Shown: positions 53,083 to 61,011 of the stretch, in pieces
How the letters are laid out: each line of letters begins with the position of its first letter
Position numbering within the stretch: position 1 is the stretch's first letter
From: Brevundimonas sp.
GTDB taxonomy: Bacteria > Pseudomonadota > Alphaproteobacteria > Caulobacterales > Caulobacteraceae
Reading direction: 5' to 3'
Length of the DNA stretch: 64,000 nucleotides
Assembly: GCA_004296955.1 (NCBI GenBank)
Contig: SCVB01000042.1
Location: 62,001 to 126,000, forward strand
Position numbers and translations under genes: made by a program
The notes under the pieces: generated by a model
Seen by the model: only the letters and a program-made list of their open reading frames with translations
Told to the model about the DNA's origin: nothing
Database searches by the model: none

Positions 53083-56000
53083 TCAGATCGGTTGGGCCAG
53101 CTCAAGATACCGACAGAGGGCATTGACGAGCTGCATCTGTCTAGGCGTTCGGCATTCCGCCCCGACAAGGCTCGGCGAAGCGACGAGGATACAAAGGGCC
53201 TTCGCCCGTGATGTCGCCACGTTGAGACGGTTCAGGCTGTAGAGAAACTCCATCCCGCGAGGCGCTTCCGCTTCGCTGGAGGTAGCCATCGAGTAAAAGA
53301 CGACAGGCGCCTCCTGTCCTTGAAACTTGTCGACGGTCCCGATGTGCACGTCGGGCAGCCTGTCCCGGAGTTCGGCGACCTGGGCGTTGTAGGGGGTGAT
53401 GACCATGATGTCCGCGGCGGTCAGGGGACGAACATCACCCTCGTCGTCCGTAAACTGCGCTCCAGTCGCCAGAAGCTCAGCGATAAGCTCGGCGATAACG
53501 GCTGCCTCCTCACGAGAGGCGTTCTGGTTTCCGACATGTTGGACGCTGGCGAAGCGTAGTCCGCTGCCCGTCAGTCGGCCGCCGGCCTGGATGGTCTGGC
53601 GATCCAGGTTGTGGCGAGGGTGCAGGCGATCCTCGTAGAACATCTCTGAGGTGAAGGCGCAGATATCAGGGTGCATCCGCCAGGTCTGGTCGAGGAACAG
53701 GCCTTGATCCGGCGTGATGGTCTTCGCGCCATCGAGCAGATGATGGAGCGCCGAGACGTCGGTGCCCTCCGGGTGAGCGCCCTGCATAGGCTGATCGAGT
53801 TGCTGGGGATCTCCGAGCAAAACGACGGTTTGGGCCGCCTGGGCCACAGCGAGGACGTTTGCGAGCGACATCTGGGCGGCCTCGTCCACGAACAGCACGT
53901 CGACGCACTCGAACGCTTCGGGGCGCGACCAGAGCCATGCCGTGCCGCCAGCTACCGGGCAGTCCGGTCCGATCGCCGCGAACAGCGAGGGATTGTCACG
54001 CACGAACCGGAGCCTCGGCTGGTCCTCCTCCATCTCCTTGGGCTTCTGAACGCAGCGAACGTCGAGGCCCCGCTCCTCAGCCGCCTCGACGACCTTGTCG
54101 AGGAGGTTGCGTATGACCTTGTGACTGTTCGCTGTTATCCCCACCGTCCGGCCCGCCGCGACGAGAGCGGCGATCATTCTCGACCCCGTGTAGGTCTTTC
54201 CGGCGCCAGGCGGACCCTGGATCGGGAGCACGCCGGGCGGCAGATCGGCCGCCAGTCTGAGAGCCGTATCCAGGACGCTCTCGCCCTCTCGCCGGATCGA
54301 CCCGTCCTGATCCGGCAACCGTTCCCGCAGCAGAAGCGCGCGGGCGGCGCGATAGGGGCCATCGCCTTCCAGGCCATGCTCAGCGACATGACGGCCCAGG
54401 CGCAGAAGAGATTCCTTCATCTCCGACGCGCCGACGAATCCGTGTGCGAACACCGCTTCCGGATGCACCTCGGCCGCGTCGGCCCGTTTCTTGATCTCGA
54501 TCCAGCCTTCCTCAACGGACAGGCCGGCGATCTTGCCGAGCTGAGCCCCACCCTCCGCACGGACATCCTCATCCCCGCGAACTGCGATCTCCTGCGGCGG
54601 GAAGGCGTATCGGTGGACAGGGCATTTGGCCGTCCCGCCGACCGTCTCGATCAGACGGAGGCCCGAGAAGCCCGCGCGATCTTCGAGCAAATCTTCGGCC
54701 GCGAGGTCCGCGAGGCGGAAGAACTCCCACCAGACAGCCTTTTCTTCCCGCCGATGCCAGTCCAGCATCTGGGCCAGCAGCCAACGGCCGTGTTGCTCGG
54801 CGGATCGATCCTCGGGGTCGGCCGGAACACCGTCGAGCAGTCGATCCATGACCGGCGTGATCAGCGCCAACCACGCGGCGACGCTTTCCGGCGCAGCCCC
54901 GTCCACGGGTTCGGGTCTGGGCACGTCCGTTCCGGAATCGACGAGTTCGGATCTGCGATCCTCAAGCCAGTCGCGCAGACGGAGAGTGGAGACGCAGTCG
55001 TCCCGATTGTAGGCGGTGACGACGCCGCGATCATCGTCGGAAATCGTCGCGGCATCATCGAGTTCGAGACAGGCCTGAACCTTCGCGAGCGCATGGTTAG
55101 CTGCATGCAGCGGCACCGTCCGCTCGAAGTCGTAGAGCGGTTCCAGCCGCTTGATCGAATAGCTCTCCACGCTGGCGCGCAGGGACTGTTTCACCACGCC
55201 GTACAGGTCCACGAAAACCTGGCTTCTCAGCAGCCGGTCGACTTCCTCTTCGCGCGAAGCGAAGCGTCCCATGAGCCGCTTGAGCGCGCCGGGTTCGTAG
55301 GGCGCGAAATGGTAGACGTGCAGGTCCGGCCAGATCTCCAGGCGTGCGATCAGAAAATCCACGAAGCCTTCGAAAGCGGATTTTTCATCGGCGCGGCTCT
55401 CCACCCACTGCGAGGCGTACCTGACTTCTCCAGCCTCCTGCCAAGCGTGGCCGAACAGGTACTCAAGACCGCCCTCGCCCACGAATGGGTCGCCTTCGAG
55501 ATCGAAGAAGACATCGCCTGCCGAGGGAGCGGGTAGCCGGGTGAGCCCCAGCCCGGGCTCCACCGGCAACAATTCATAGAGAAGGCCGGCCGCTGCACGC
55601 CCAGCCACCTGAATGCGCGCCTGTTCGCGAACCCGCTCATATGACTGGCGGGAACCTCGCTCAGGCCGCCAGTCGAGGGGCAGGGGGATGCCCGCCACCC
55701 GTTCCACCGTATCGAAGCCGCGCGTAGCGAGTTCGGCGATCTGCAGCGCGCTGATCCCGGCGATGAGGCTCGGGTGATCGTCGGCGCGTCGTCTCTGATC
55801 ACAGGGGCTCTGCCACCGGCAGGTTTCGCAGTGCGTTACGGGATGAGGATACGTGGCGACCTCGCCGTCGTCCGCCATGACCTGTTCGAAAGCCTGCTGA
55901 GACTGCCGGAAGAAGGCCGCGTAGTCCTTGATGCGGAAAGCGGCCGGAGCCTCCTCAGAGCCCGGGGAGACGATATACCCATTCTCCGGCAGTACGCCCT

Positions 56001-56469
56001 GAACGGCCTCCAGAAGATGAGCGTAGAGGCAGAGCTGGAGAACCGCCCCGCCCCGGGTCTCGCGCGCCAGTTTGGTGTCCAGCGGTTCATAGGACCAGGC
56101 GCCCAGGTCGCTGGGCCGGTCGACCCTCAGAAGGATGTCGGCCCGGCCGTGCCACTGGCCCGACCGAAGCGCGCCCTGGACGATCACTTCGCGACCGGCG
56201 CGCATGGCCTCCAGCGTCTCGGCCACCGCGTGACCGCTGACGTCAAATCCTTCGATTCGGAGGCAGTCTGCCCCGGACGCTTCAAGGCGTTCGATATAGG
56301 CCTGCTCATGCCGGGCGCCTCGCTCCCAGAGCAGATCGAGGAGTGGGCTCCAGTTGGCCGGCTTCTCGCGCATCCCGCGGGCGACCTCCCGGTCGAGCTG
56401 GGTCAGGTGCGGGCAGTTGAGATGCCCGACGAGATCGGTCGCGCTTAGCAGGATGGCAGTGGAAGCCAT
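53083..56469 (-). CDS. TM0106-type RecB-like nuclease / Upf1-like helicase
   Basis: 1128 residues. The N-terminal PD-(D/E)xK nuclease is complete: GRAD with D111, D131-x-K133, and QLCLY (Q145...Y149), plus four cysteines C19, C214, C217, C223 placed as in Cas4/AddB iron-sulfur nucleases. A middle RNase H-like unit starts FFDLEGDPFVGEGG (about 320) and ends YNRDDC. The SF1 helicase has Walker A GPPGAGKTYTG (about 750), DEAAQ (about 858), GDPQQL, QTWRMH, FQGQEAPVV and LNVATSRAK. It is coupled to the NYN gene by a TGATG overlap. Likely a DNA/RNA-processing or defence enzyme. Confidence 0.9.
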   Translation of the reverse strand: MASTAILLSATDLVGHLNCPHLTQLDREVARGMREKPANWSPLLDLLWERGARHEQAYIERLEASGADCLRIEGFDVSGHAVAETLEAMRAGREVIVQGALRSGQWHGRADILLRVDRPSDLGAWSYEPLDTKLARETRGGAVLQLCLYAHLLEAVQGVLPENGYIVSPGSEEAPAAFRIKDYAAFFRQSQQAFEQVMADDGEVATYPHPVTHCETCRWQSPCDQRRRADDHPSLIAGISALQIAELATRGFDTVERVAGIPLPLDWRPERGSRQSYERVREQARIQVAGRAAAGLLYELLPVEPGLGLTRLPAPSAGDVFFDLEGDPFVGEGGLEYLFGHAWQEAGEVRYASQWVESRADEKSAFEGFVDFLIARLEIWPDLHVYHFAPYEPGALKRLMGRFASREEEVDRLLRSQVFVDLYGVVKQSLRASVESYSIKRLEPLYDFERTVPLHAANHALAKVQACLELDDAATISDDDRGVVTAYNRDDCVSTLRLRDWLEDRRSELVDSGTDVPRPEPVDGAAPESVAAWLALITPVMDRLLDGVPADPEDRSAEQHGRWLLAQMLDWHRREEKAVWWEFFRLADLAAEDLLEDRAGFSGLRLIETVGGTAKCPVHRYAFPPQEIAVRGDEDVRAEGGAQLGKIAGLSVEEGWIEIKKRADAAEVHPEAVFAHGFVGASEMKESLLRLGRHVAEHGLEGDGPYRAARALLLRERLPDQDGSIRREGESVLDTALRLAADLPPGVLPIQGPPGAGKTYTGSRMIAALVAAGRTVGITANSHKVIRNLLDKVVEAAEERGLDVRCVQKPKEMEEDQPRLRFVRDNPSLFAAIGPDCPVAGGTAWLWSRPEAFECVDVLFVDEAAQMSLANVLAVAQAAQTVVLLGDPQQLDQPMQGAHPEGTDVSALHHLLDGAKTITPDQGLFLDQTWRMHPDICAFTSEMFYEDRLHPRHNLDRQTIQAGGRLTGSGLRFASVQHVGNQNASREEAAVIAELIAELLATGAQFTDDEGDVRPLTAADIMVITPYNAQVAELRDRLPDVHIGTVDKFQGQEAPVVFYSMATSSEAEAPRGMEFLYSLNRLNVATSRAKALCILVASPSLVGAECRTPRQMQLVNALCRYLELAQPI

Positions 56470-57008
56470 CAGGGTCTCAGCGCAGCGAGGTGCTGATTGA
56501 GTGAGATGAAGTTGGAGCAGGCTTCCCGCAGCTCACGAGCGGCGTGTTCCCAGAAGACGACATCGACCTGGAAGCCATCGGCGACCAATTGCTCGACTGC
56601 CGGTACATAGTCGCTGTCGCCGGATACGATCGTGAAGACGTCCCCTTCTCCCGCGTTGCGATAGGCGTCGCGGGTCAGCGCCGCCACGATGCCGGTGTCG
56701 ATCTTCTTTTCCTTGTTCGCGGCGTTTCGGTCGTGGGTCACAACCTCGAACCCTGCCTTCTTCGCGAGGTCCCAGATGGCGTCATTTACCGGAGGCCTTG
56801 ATCCGAACAGCATGGCTCGCGCTGTTTCTTCAGGGTCGGTTCCCGCCACGAATGTGTAGAGCTTGCCGAAGCTCATACGATAGTCGTGGTCCAGTATCTT
56901 GTTGTTGAGCGCGTCCCAGATATCAAGCGCCATGCCGGCCTGGACGGCACTCACGCGCTGGCCCTCGATAAAGACGTTGGAGTTGTCGACGTAGATCCAG
57001 TCCGCCAC
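56469..57008 (-). CDS. NYN domain (PIN-like) ribonuclease-type protein
   Basis: About 179 residues beginning WIYVDNSNVFIEGQ, the NYN signature with the first acidic residue, followed by DTGIVAALTRDAYR and TIVSGDSDYVPAVEQL, which supply the other metal-binding acids of the PIN-like fold. Family members are LabA/Rae1-like RNA nucleases. I take GTG 57008 because GAGGGGG lies before it; GTG 57041 is possible. Its stop overlaps the helicase start by one base. Confidence 0.85.
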   Translation of the reverse strand: MADWIYVDNSNVFIEGQRVSAVQAGMALDIWDALNNKILDHDYRMSFGKLYTFVAGTDPEETARAMLFGSRPPVNDAIWDLAKKAGFEVVTHDRNAANKEKKIDTGIVAALTRDAYRNAGEGDVFTIVSGDSDYVPAVEQLVADGFQVDVVFWEHAARELREACSNFISLNQHLAALRP

Positions 57009-57197
57009 CGCTTCGACCCCCTCGCGCAGTTGTTCCGTCACTGTGAACGCAACGGTTGTGGCAATCAACGGCAACGCCGGGAATCCATGCGCACAGCGAC
57101 AGGTTGGCAGGGCAAGATAAAATCCGACCTGCGATCCTTGAACATCGCCGGCCGGGTACATCGGTGAAGGGGTGGTGCGGGACGCTGGAGCCCGCCC
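57009..57197. other. Divergent gap next to relaxase, possible oriT region
   Basis: 189 bp between NYN and relaxase genes, with locally AT-richer sequence (GGCAAGATAAAATCC) flanked by the short inverted repeat GCAGG...CCTGC (57107-57133 region) and a GC-rich repeat. oriT sites usually lie next to the relaxase, but I see no recognised nic consensus. Confidence 0.25.
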
Positions 57198-59144
57198 ATG
57201 ACCGAGCCGCGCGACCCGGACCTGTTCAACTGGCGTCCGCCCCTGACGGCCCGGCGAGAGACGCCTCCGGTCGGTCGAACCGCTCGCCTGGTCGGCAGGG
57301 CCACGCCGGGGATGCCGCCGCGCGCCCGGGCCCGGCACTTCTCCGCCAAGGGATCGGCGCAGCGGGTGCGGCCGGTGCGGTCGGCGACGGGCGGGCAGCG
57401 CCGGGTGATCGTCAAGGCCCGGGTGGTGTGCATGACGCCGGGCGCGAAGAAGGCGCTGATGACCCACGTCCGCTATGTGGCCCGCGAGGGCGCCGGGGCG
57501 GAAGGAGAGGAGGGGCGGTATTTCGACGCCCGCAGCGATGCCGCTGACGCCCGCGCCTTCGCCGGTCGGTGCGAAACGGACCGGCATCACTTCCGGCTGA
57601 TCGTGAACCCGGAAGACGGTCGCGACCTTCCCGACCTCAAGGCCTATGCGCGGCGCTTCATGGCCCAAGTCGAGAGCGACATCGGGACGCCGCTGGATTG
57701 GGTGGCGGGGGCGCATTTCGACACCGGCCGACCGCACCTCCACATCCTGCTCAGGGGCAAGCGCGACGACGGGCGCGATCTCGTCCTGCCCCGGGAGTAT
57801 GTCAGCCACGGTCTCAGGGGCCGCGCCCAGGAACTGGCCACCGAGATCCTCGGACCGCGGCAGGAGCAGTCCTCCGACATGGAGCGAGAGATCACGGCCG
57901 ACCGGTTCACCCGGCTGGACCGGACCCTGCTGGCGGAGGTCCGCGACGGACAGCTGGCATTGGGGAGCCTTCCGCCCGAGCAGCAGTCGGACGCGCTGCG
58001 TCGGCTGGTCCATCTGGAGACGCGTGGGTGGGCGACGCGGGAGGGGCCGGAGCGGTGGTCCGTGCCTGCGGACTTCCGGGAGCGTCTGCAGTCTCACGGC
58101 GAGCGGGAGGCCCGGGAACGGGCGGCGACCAAGGCGTTGTGGGGCTCGCCGTGGTCCGGCCAGATCGACCGACTGGAACCGCTGGAACTGGCGACGGGAG
58201 AGGCTGTGACCGGCGCCTATGTCGGGGTGCAGCCGATCGGGCCCTATGGGTCAGGACCCCAGGCTCTGGTGCTGGAGACCTTCGAGGGGCGGCTGGGGCA
58301 TGCTCGCCTGCCCGGTCTGGATGCAGCTCTGGTGCTGGATCGCGTCCCGCCCGGGGCCATCGTCCAGGTCCATGCGCAGCCCCGCCCGGTCCGCGGGTCA
58401 GATCAGACCATCGCGGAGGTTGCTGGAGGGAGCGGCGGGACGTACTCGGCGGCGGTGCACCGGTCGCTGAGGCCTGACGACAGCTCCGCCTTCATCGACC
58501 GTCATCTGCGGCGGCTAGAGGCCATGAGCCGCGAGGGCGTTTGCCGCTCTCTGGGAGAAGGACGGTTCGCGATCGGGGCGGACTATCCCGAGGCCGCCGC
58601 CGTCGTCGATCGAGCGAAGCTTGGAGGAACGGAGCTACGCATCCAGGTTCGGGACCCCCGCCCGCTGGAGGCGCAAGTCCGGGCGCAGGCGTTCACTTGG
58701 CTGGACCGGTGTCTGCGGGATCAGGTCGACATCCCATCGGGCGGCCGCTTGGCCGGGGAGGCGAATATCCGGCTTGAGGAGCGAGCGGGGGTGCTGCGGG
58801 CCTGGGGTCTCGGCTCGGGGGAGCCGCTAAGACTCGGCAAGACCGACGAGACGGCTTTGGGCTCGATGGAAGTGAAGAGCGTGTTCGAGCGGCTCGGCGC
58901 TCACGGCAAGCCGGTCGAACTCGCCAGGGCCGGCCAGACCTTCTCCGGGGTCTACATGGAGAAGATCCATGTCGCGGGGATGCCCTACGCGGTCGTCGAG
59001 GGTCGCCACGGGATCACCTTGGCGCCGTGGCGCGCGGCTCTTGAGGCATGCCGGGGCCAGGCCATGACCGGGGTCCTGCAGGGCCGCTCCGTGGACTTCC
59101 GCTTCGGCCAGCAGCTTGGTCGAGGGCAGGGGCTGGAACTCTAG
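57198..59144 (+). CDS. Relaxase/mobilization nuclease (DUF3363 type)
   Basis: 648 residues. An Arg-rich N-terminal tail, then a VirD2-like relaxase core: HVRYVAREGAGAEGEEG, DRHHFRLIVNPEDG and the metal-binding motif AHFDTGRPHLHILLRGK (HxD...PHxH, residues ~175-191). The long C-terminal part is the DUF3363 region (repeated beta units, for example VTGAYVGVQPIG and FSGVYMEKIHV). It would nick the island's oriT for transfer using another element's secretion system; none is encoded in the window. Start ATG 57198 after GGAG. Confidence 0.9.
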   Translation: MTEPRDPDLFNWRPPLTARRETPPVGRTARLVGRATPGMPPRARARHFSAKGSAQRVRPVRSATGGQRRVIVKARVVCMTPGAKKALMTHVRYVAREGAGAEGEEGRYFDARSDAADARAFAGRCETDRHHFRLIVNPEDGRDLPDLKAYARRFMAQVESDIGTPLDWVAGAHFDTGRPHLHILLRGKRDDGRDLVLPREYVSHGLRGRAQELATEILGPRQEQSSDMEREITADRFTRLDRTLLAEVRDGQLALGSLPPEQQSDALRRLVHLETRGWATREGPERWSVPADFRERLQSHGEREARERAATKALWGSPWSGQIDRLEPLELATGEAVTGAYVGVQPIGPYGSGPQALVLETFEGRLGHARLPGLDAALVLDRVPPGAIVQVHAQPRPVRGSDQTIAEVAGGSGGTYSAAVHRSLRPDDSSAFIDRHLRRLEAMSREGVCRSLGEGRFAIGADYPEAAAVVDRAKLGGTELRIQVRDPRPLEAQVRAQAFTWLDRCLRDQVDIPSGGRLAGEANIRLEERAGVLRAWGLGSGEPLRLGKTDETALGSMEVKSVFERLGAHGKPVELARAGQTFSGVYMEKIHVAGMPYAVVEGRHGITLAPWRAALEACRGQAMTGVLQGRSVDFRFGQQLGRGQGLEL

Positions 59145-59434
59145 GCGCCGGGCCGGTCACCGTAATCCGCGGCCTGCCACACGCCCATGCGGCGCGGCTG
59201 GCTTGAGGAGGAGCGCAGGTCGGTCAGCTGGCTGCGCGCCCACTCATGAAGCTTGCTCTTCGGATAGTAGGGGGTTCGGCCCAGATGCAGGCATGGCGGC
59301 CCGTCTGATCGCGTGCAGAAGATCTTGGCGAGAGTGGAGGGGGCTCTTCGGATGCCCATCGTCGCCAGTTCGCGCGACGCCTCCTTACGGGTCAGCAGGG
59401 TGTCTTCGGTCGGTCCAAGTTGAAGGCCAGGCAT
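59141..59434 (-). CDS. Excisionase-like helix-turn-helix protein
   Basis: 97 residues from ATG 59434, with GGAG 7 nt upstream. LLTRKEASRELATMGIRRAPSTLAKIF and GRTPYYPKSKLHEWARSQL form the MerR/Xis-like winged helix in which the aromatic-Lys-Leu strand precedes the helix. Proteins of this type sit beside DUF3363 relaxases in alphaproteobacterial elements and may act in excision or mobilization control. Its 3' end overlaps the relaxase end by 4 bp on the other strand. Confidence 0.75.
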   Translation of the reverse strand: MPGLQLGPTEDTLLTRKEASRELATMGIRRAPSTLAKIFCTRSDGPPCLHLGRTPYYPKSKLHEWARSQLTDLRSSSSQPRRMGVWQAADYGDRPGA

Positions 59435-59599
59435 GGGGAAACTCCACAGAATGATCCCCGACCGTGCGATTCTGTCGGGGACAGTCAATGGACCCCATTC
59501 AAGGCGATCACGGCGGTGTTGTTTCACCGCTCATCAGATCATTTCAGGGCGTTCTACCCGCTCACGACCGGTCGAGCGATTGTGATCGGACGTGCGACC

Positions 59600-59830
59600 T
59601 CAGGTCTTCAGGCGGACGCCTGGGCCGCCTTGGGCATCGGCGGGGATGAAGACGACGCCAGCGTCCTCAAGCGTCTGTTGGATGCGGCCCAGGTTCGTCG
59701 CAAGGATCGCTCCTCGCTCGGTCTCGAAACGAAGGATCGTCGAGTCAGCGACACCGGCCAACTCCGCCAGTTGTCTCACACTGAATCTCAGGGCCGCGCG
59801 CGCCATTCTCACCTGTGCCGCACTGATCAT
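59600..59830 (-). CDS. XRE-family HTH regulator
   Basis: 76 residues from the ATG at 59830 behind GAGGA. Single HTH of the XRE kind: QVRMARAALRFSVRQLAELAGVADSTILRFETERGAI, then a short helix with LGRIQQTLEDAGVVFIP, a layout common in small island or phage repressors. Three copies of a CGAAATTC-type motif lie immediately upstream, so autoregulation is likely. Confidence 0.85.
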   Translation of the reverse strand: MISAAQVRMARAALRFSVRQLAELAGVADSTILRFETERGAILATNLGRIQQTLEDAGVVFIPADAQGGPGVRLKT

Positions 59831-59833
59831 AGT

Positions 59834-59886
59834 CGAAATTCCTCTACGCATGACGGAATTTCGTTGACAACATCACCGAAATTCGG
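59834..59886. promoter_or_regulatory. Three-copy XRE operator
   Basis: CGAAATTCC (59834-59842), CGGAATTTCG (59854-59863) and CGAAATTCGG (59877-59886): alternating orientations spaced ~21-23 bp, i.e. two helical turns. The first overlaps the ribosome binding site of the XRE gene, the third overlaps the promoter-like TTGACA...TATAGA region reading toward 59965. Confidence 0.6.
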
Positions 59887-59964
59887 TCGACTATAGAGAC
59901 TTTCCCATCAAACTCCACTGTTCAGCCACGCTGAACGGCCGAGCTGCTGCGCGGAGATTGGCGC

Positions 59965-60411
59965 ATGACTGGACGTTCGCGACCTAAACTGAAGCTGACA
60001 CGGCGAGCCGTAGTTCAAGCTGCCGCCCTATTATCGGCGCCGCCGGGCCGAGCGACGGCTACATCTGCGGCTGCCCTTTGTGTGGAGTGGCTCCGCACTG
60101 ATCTCCGCTTGGAGACTCTCACCTTGGAATGGAGCCGGGCCGAGAGCGACCTGATCGCCACGACCGTCGGCCCGGCTTCCTCCAATCCGACAAACCGAAT
60201 GCAGCGATTAGAGCGTGAGATCGCACTCATCGATCGGAAGCGATCCGTTCTGCTCGACCGCATAGTGACAACCCCTGCGGGGAGTCCTGAGGAGGCTGTG
60301 AGCAAACTCATTGTGGCCAAGAGGCTACTGGAAGGGGAGGGCGGGGCCGAGCACGATCTCGTAGCGGATGCAGTCATGCGTCTGGCGACCGTCCACGGGC
60401 TGGTCGACTGA
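59965..60411 (+). CDS. Hypothetical protein
   Basis: 148 residues, GGAG ahead of the ATG. Basic N-terminus (RSRPKLKLTRRAV), an Ala-rich helix, then a helical pair with RMQRLEREIALIDRKRSVLLDRI that looks like a short coiled coil. No family recognised. Divergent from the XRE gene and therefore perhaps under its control; could be an island accessory protein. Confidence 0.65.
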   Translation: MTGRSRPKLKLTRRAVVQAAALLSAPPGRATATSAAALCVEWLRTDLRLETLTLEWSRAESDLIATTVGPASSNPTNRMQRLEREIALIDRKRSVLLDRIVTTPAGSPEEAVSKLIVAKRLLEGEGGAEHDLVADAVMRLATVHGLVD

Positions 60412-60442
60412 TTCCGTCGACTAAGCGCCAGGAGCGGACATT

Positions 60443-60480
60443 GAGGCCTCGGCGAGAACAGGACGTACCCGCCGAGCCTC
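60443..60480. terminator. Stem-loop between convergent genes
   Basis: GAGGCCTCGGCG pairs with CGCCGAGCCTC around a ~15-nt loop (one bulge). It lies between the convergent hypothetical gene and the JAB gene and could terminate both, although no T-run is present. Confidence 0.5.
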
Positions 60481-60510
60481 GTGGGGGCACCAGAGACCGG
60501 AATGGGCCCG

Positions 60511-61011
60511 TCAGTCGTTCTCCGCGAGGCCCAGTCGGGGCCAATCTTTCGGCGCATCCATCAGGATGAATTTACAATCCTGCGCCGAAGCCGGCTGGAA
60601 CAGACGCCCGCGAGGCTGATGCCAAGCGTTTGCAGTCCAGCCACCCTCGCCCTCCGCGGCAATCAGCATCACCGCATCAGGTACCTTTCGCCCCAACTTC
60701 TGTAGCGTGCGTCTGTCGATGTCGCTCATCTGCGCCACGCCCTCAGGGTGCGTATGCCAGTCGCCGAGGTAGTCGAGATCGCCCTTGGTCCGGGCAAATG
60801 CCTTGTCGATCTGATCGATTTGCCACGTGTGGTCCGGCAAAAACATGTGCCGTCCGTGAAGGGCTCGAGGGCCCGGCCCGATGAGGCCCGCAACGATGCG
60901 GTCATTTCCCTGCCGCCATCCCATCAAAACGCCGCCGGTCTCGAGAGGCGAAAACGTTCTGGCTTGATCAATGAGTTCGTTGAACGTGTCGTGTCCGATC
61001 CAAACCCTCAT
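60511..61011 (-). CDS. JAB/JAMM metallo-isopeptidase (Cap3/deubiquitinase-like)
   Basis: 166 residues. The full JAMM zinc motif is present: Glu24 in LETGGVLMG and HTHPEGVAQMSDID (His86, His88, Ser96, Asp99; HxH-x7-S-x2-D). It should be an active peptidase that removes a ubiquitin-like or C-terminal conjugate, as Cap3 does in CBASS. ATG at 61009-61011 overlaps the E2-E1 stop (ATGA); the upstream in-frame extension runs inside the E1 gene. Third gene of the conjugation operon. Confidence 0.93.
   Translation of the reverse strand: MRVWIGHDTFNELIDQARTFSPLETGGVLMGWRQGNDRIVAGLIGPGPRALHGRHMFLPDHTWQIDQIDKAFARTKGDLDYLGDWHTHPEGVAQMSDIDRRTLQKLGRKVPDAVMLIAAEGEGGWTANAWHQPRGRLFQPASAQDCKFILMDAPKDWPRLGLAEND

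Noticed and set aside
53671-55536. 621-codon plus-strand frame over the helicase-nuclease
   Set aside because: Antisense to conserved nuclease and helicase motifs; no motif of its own.
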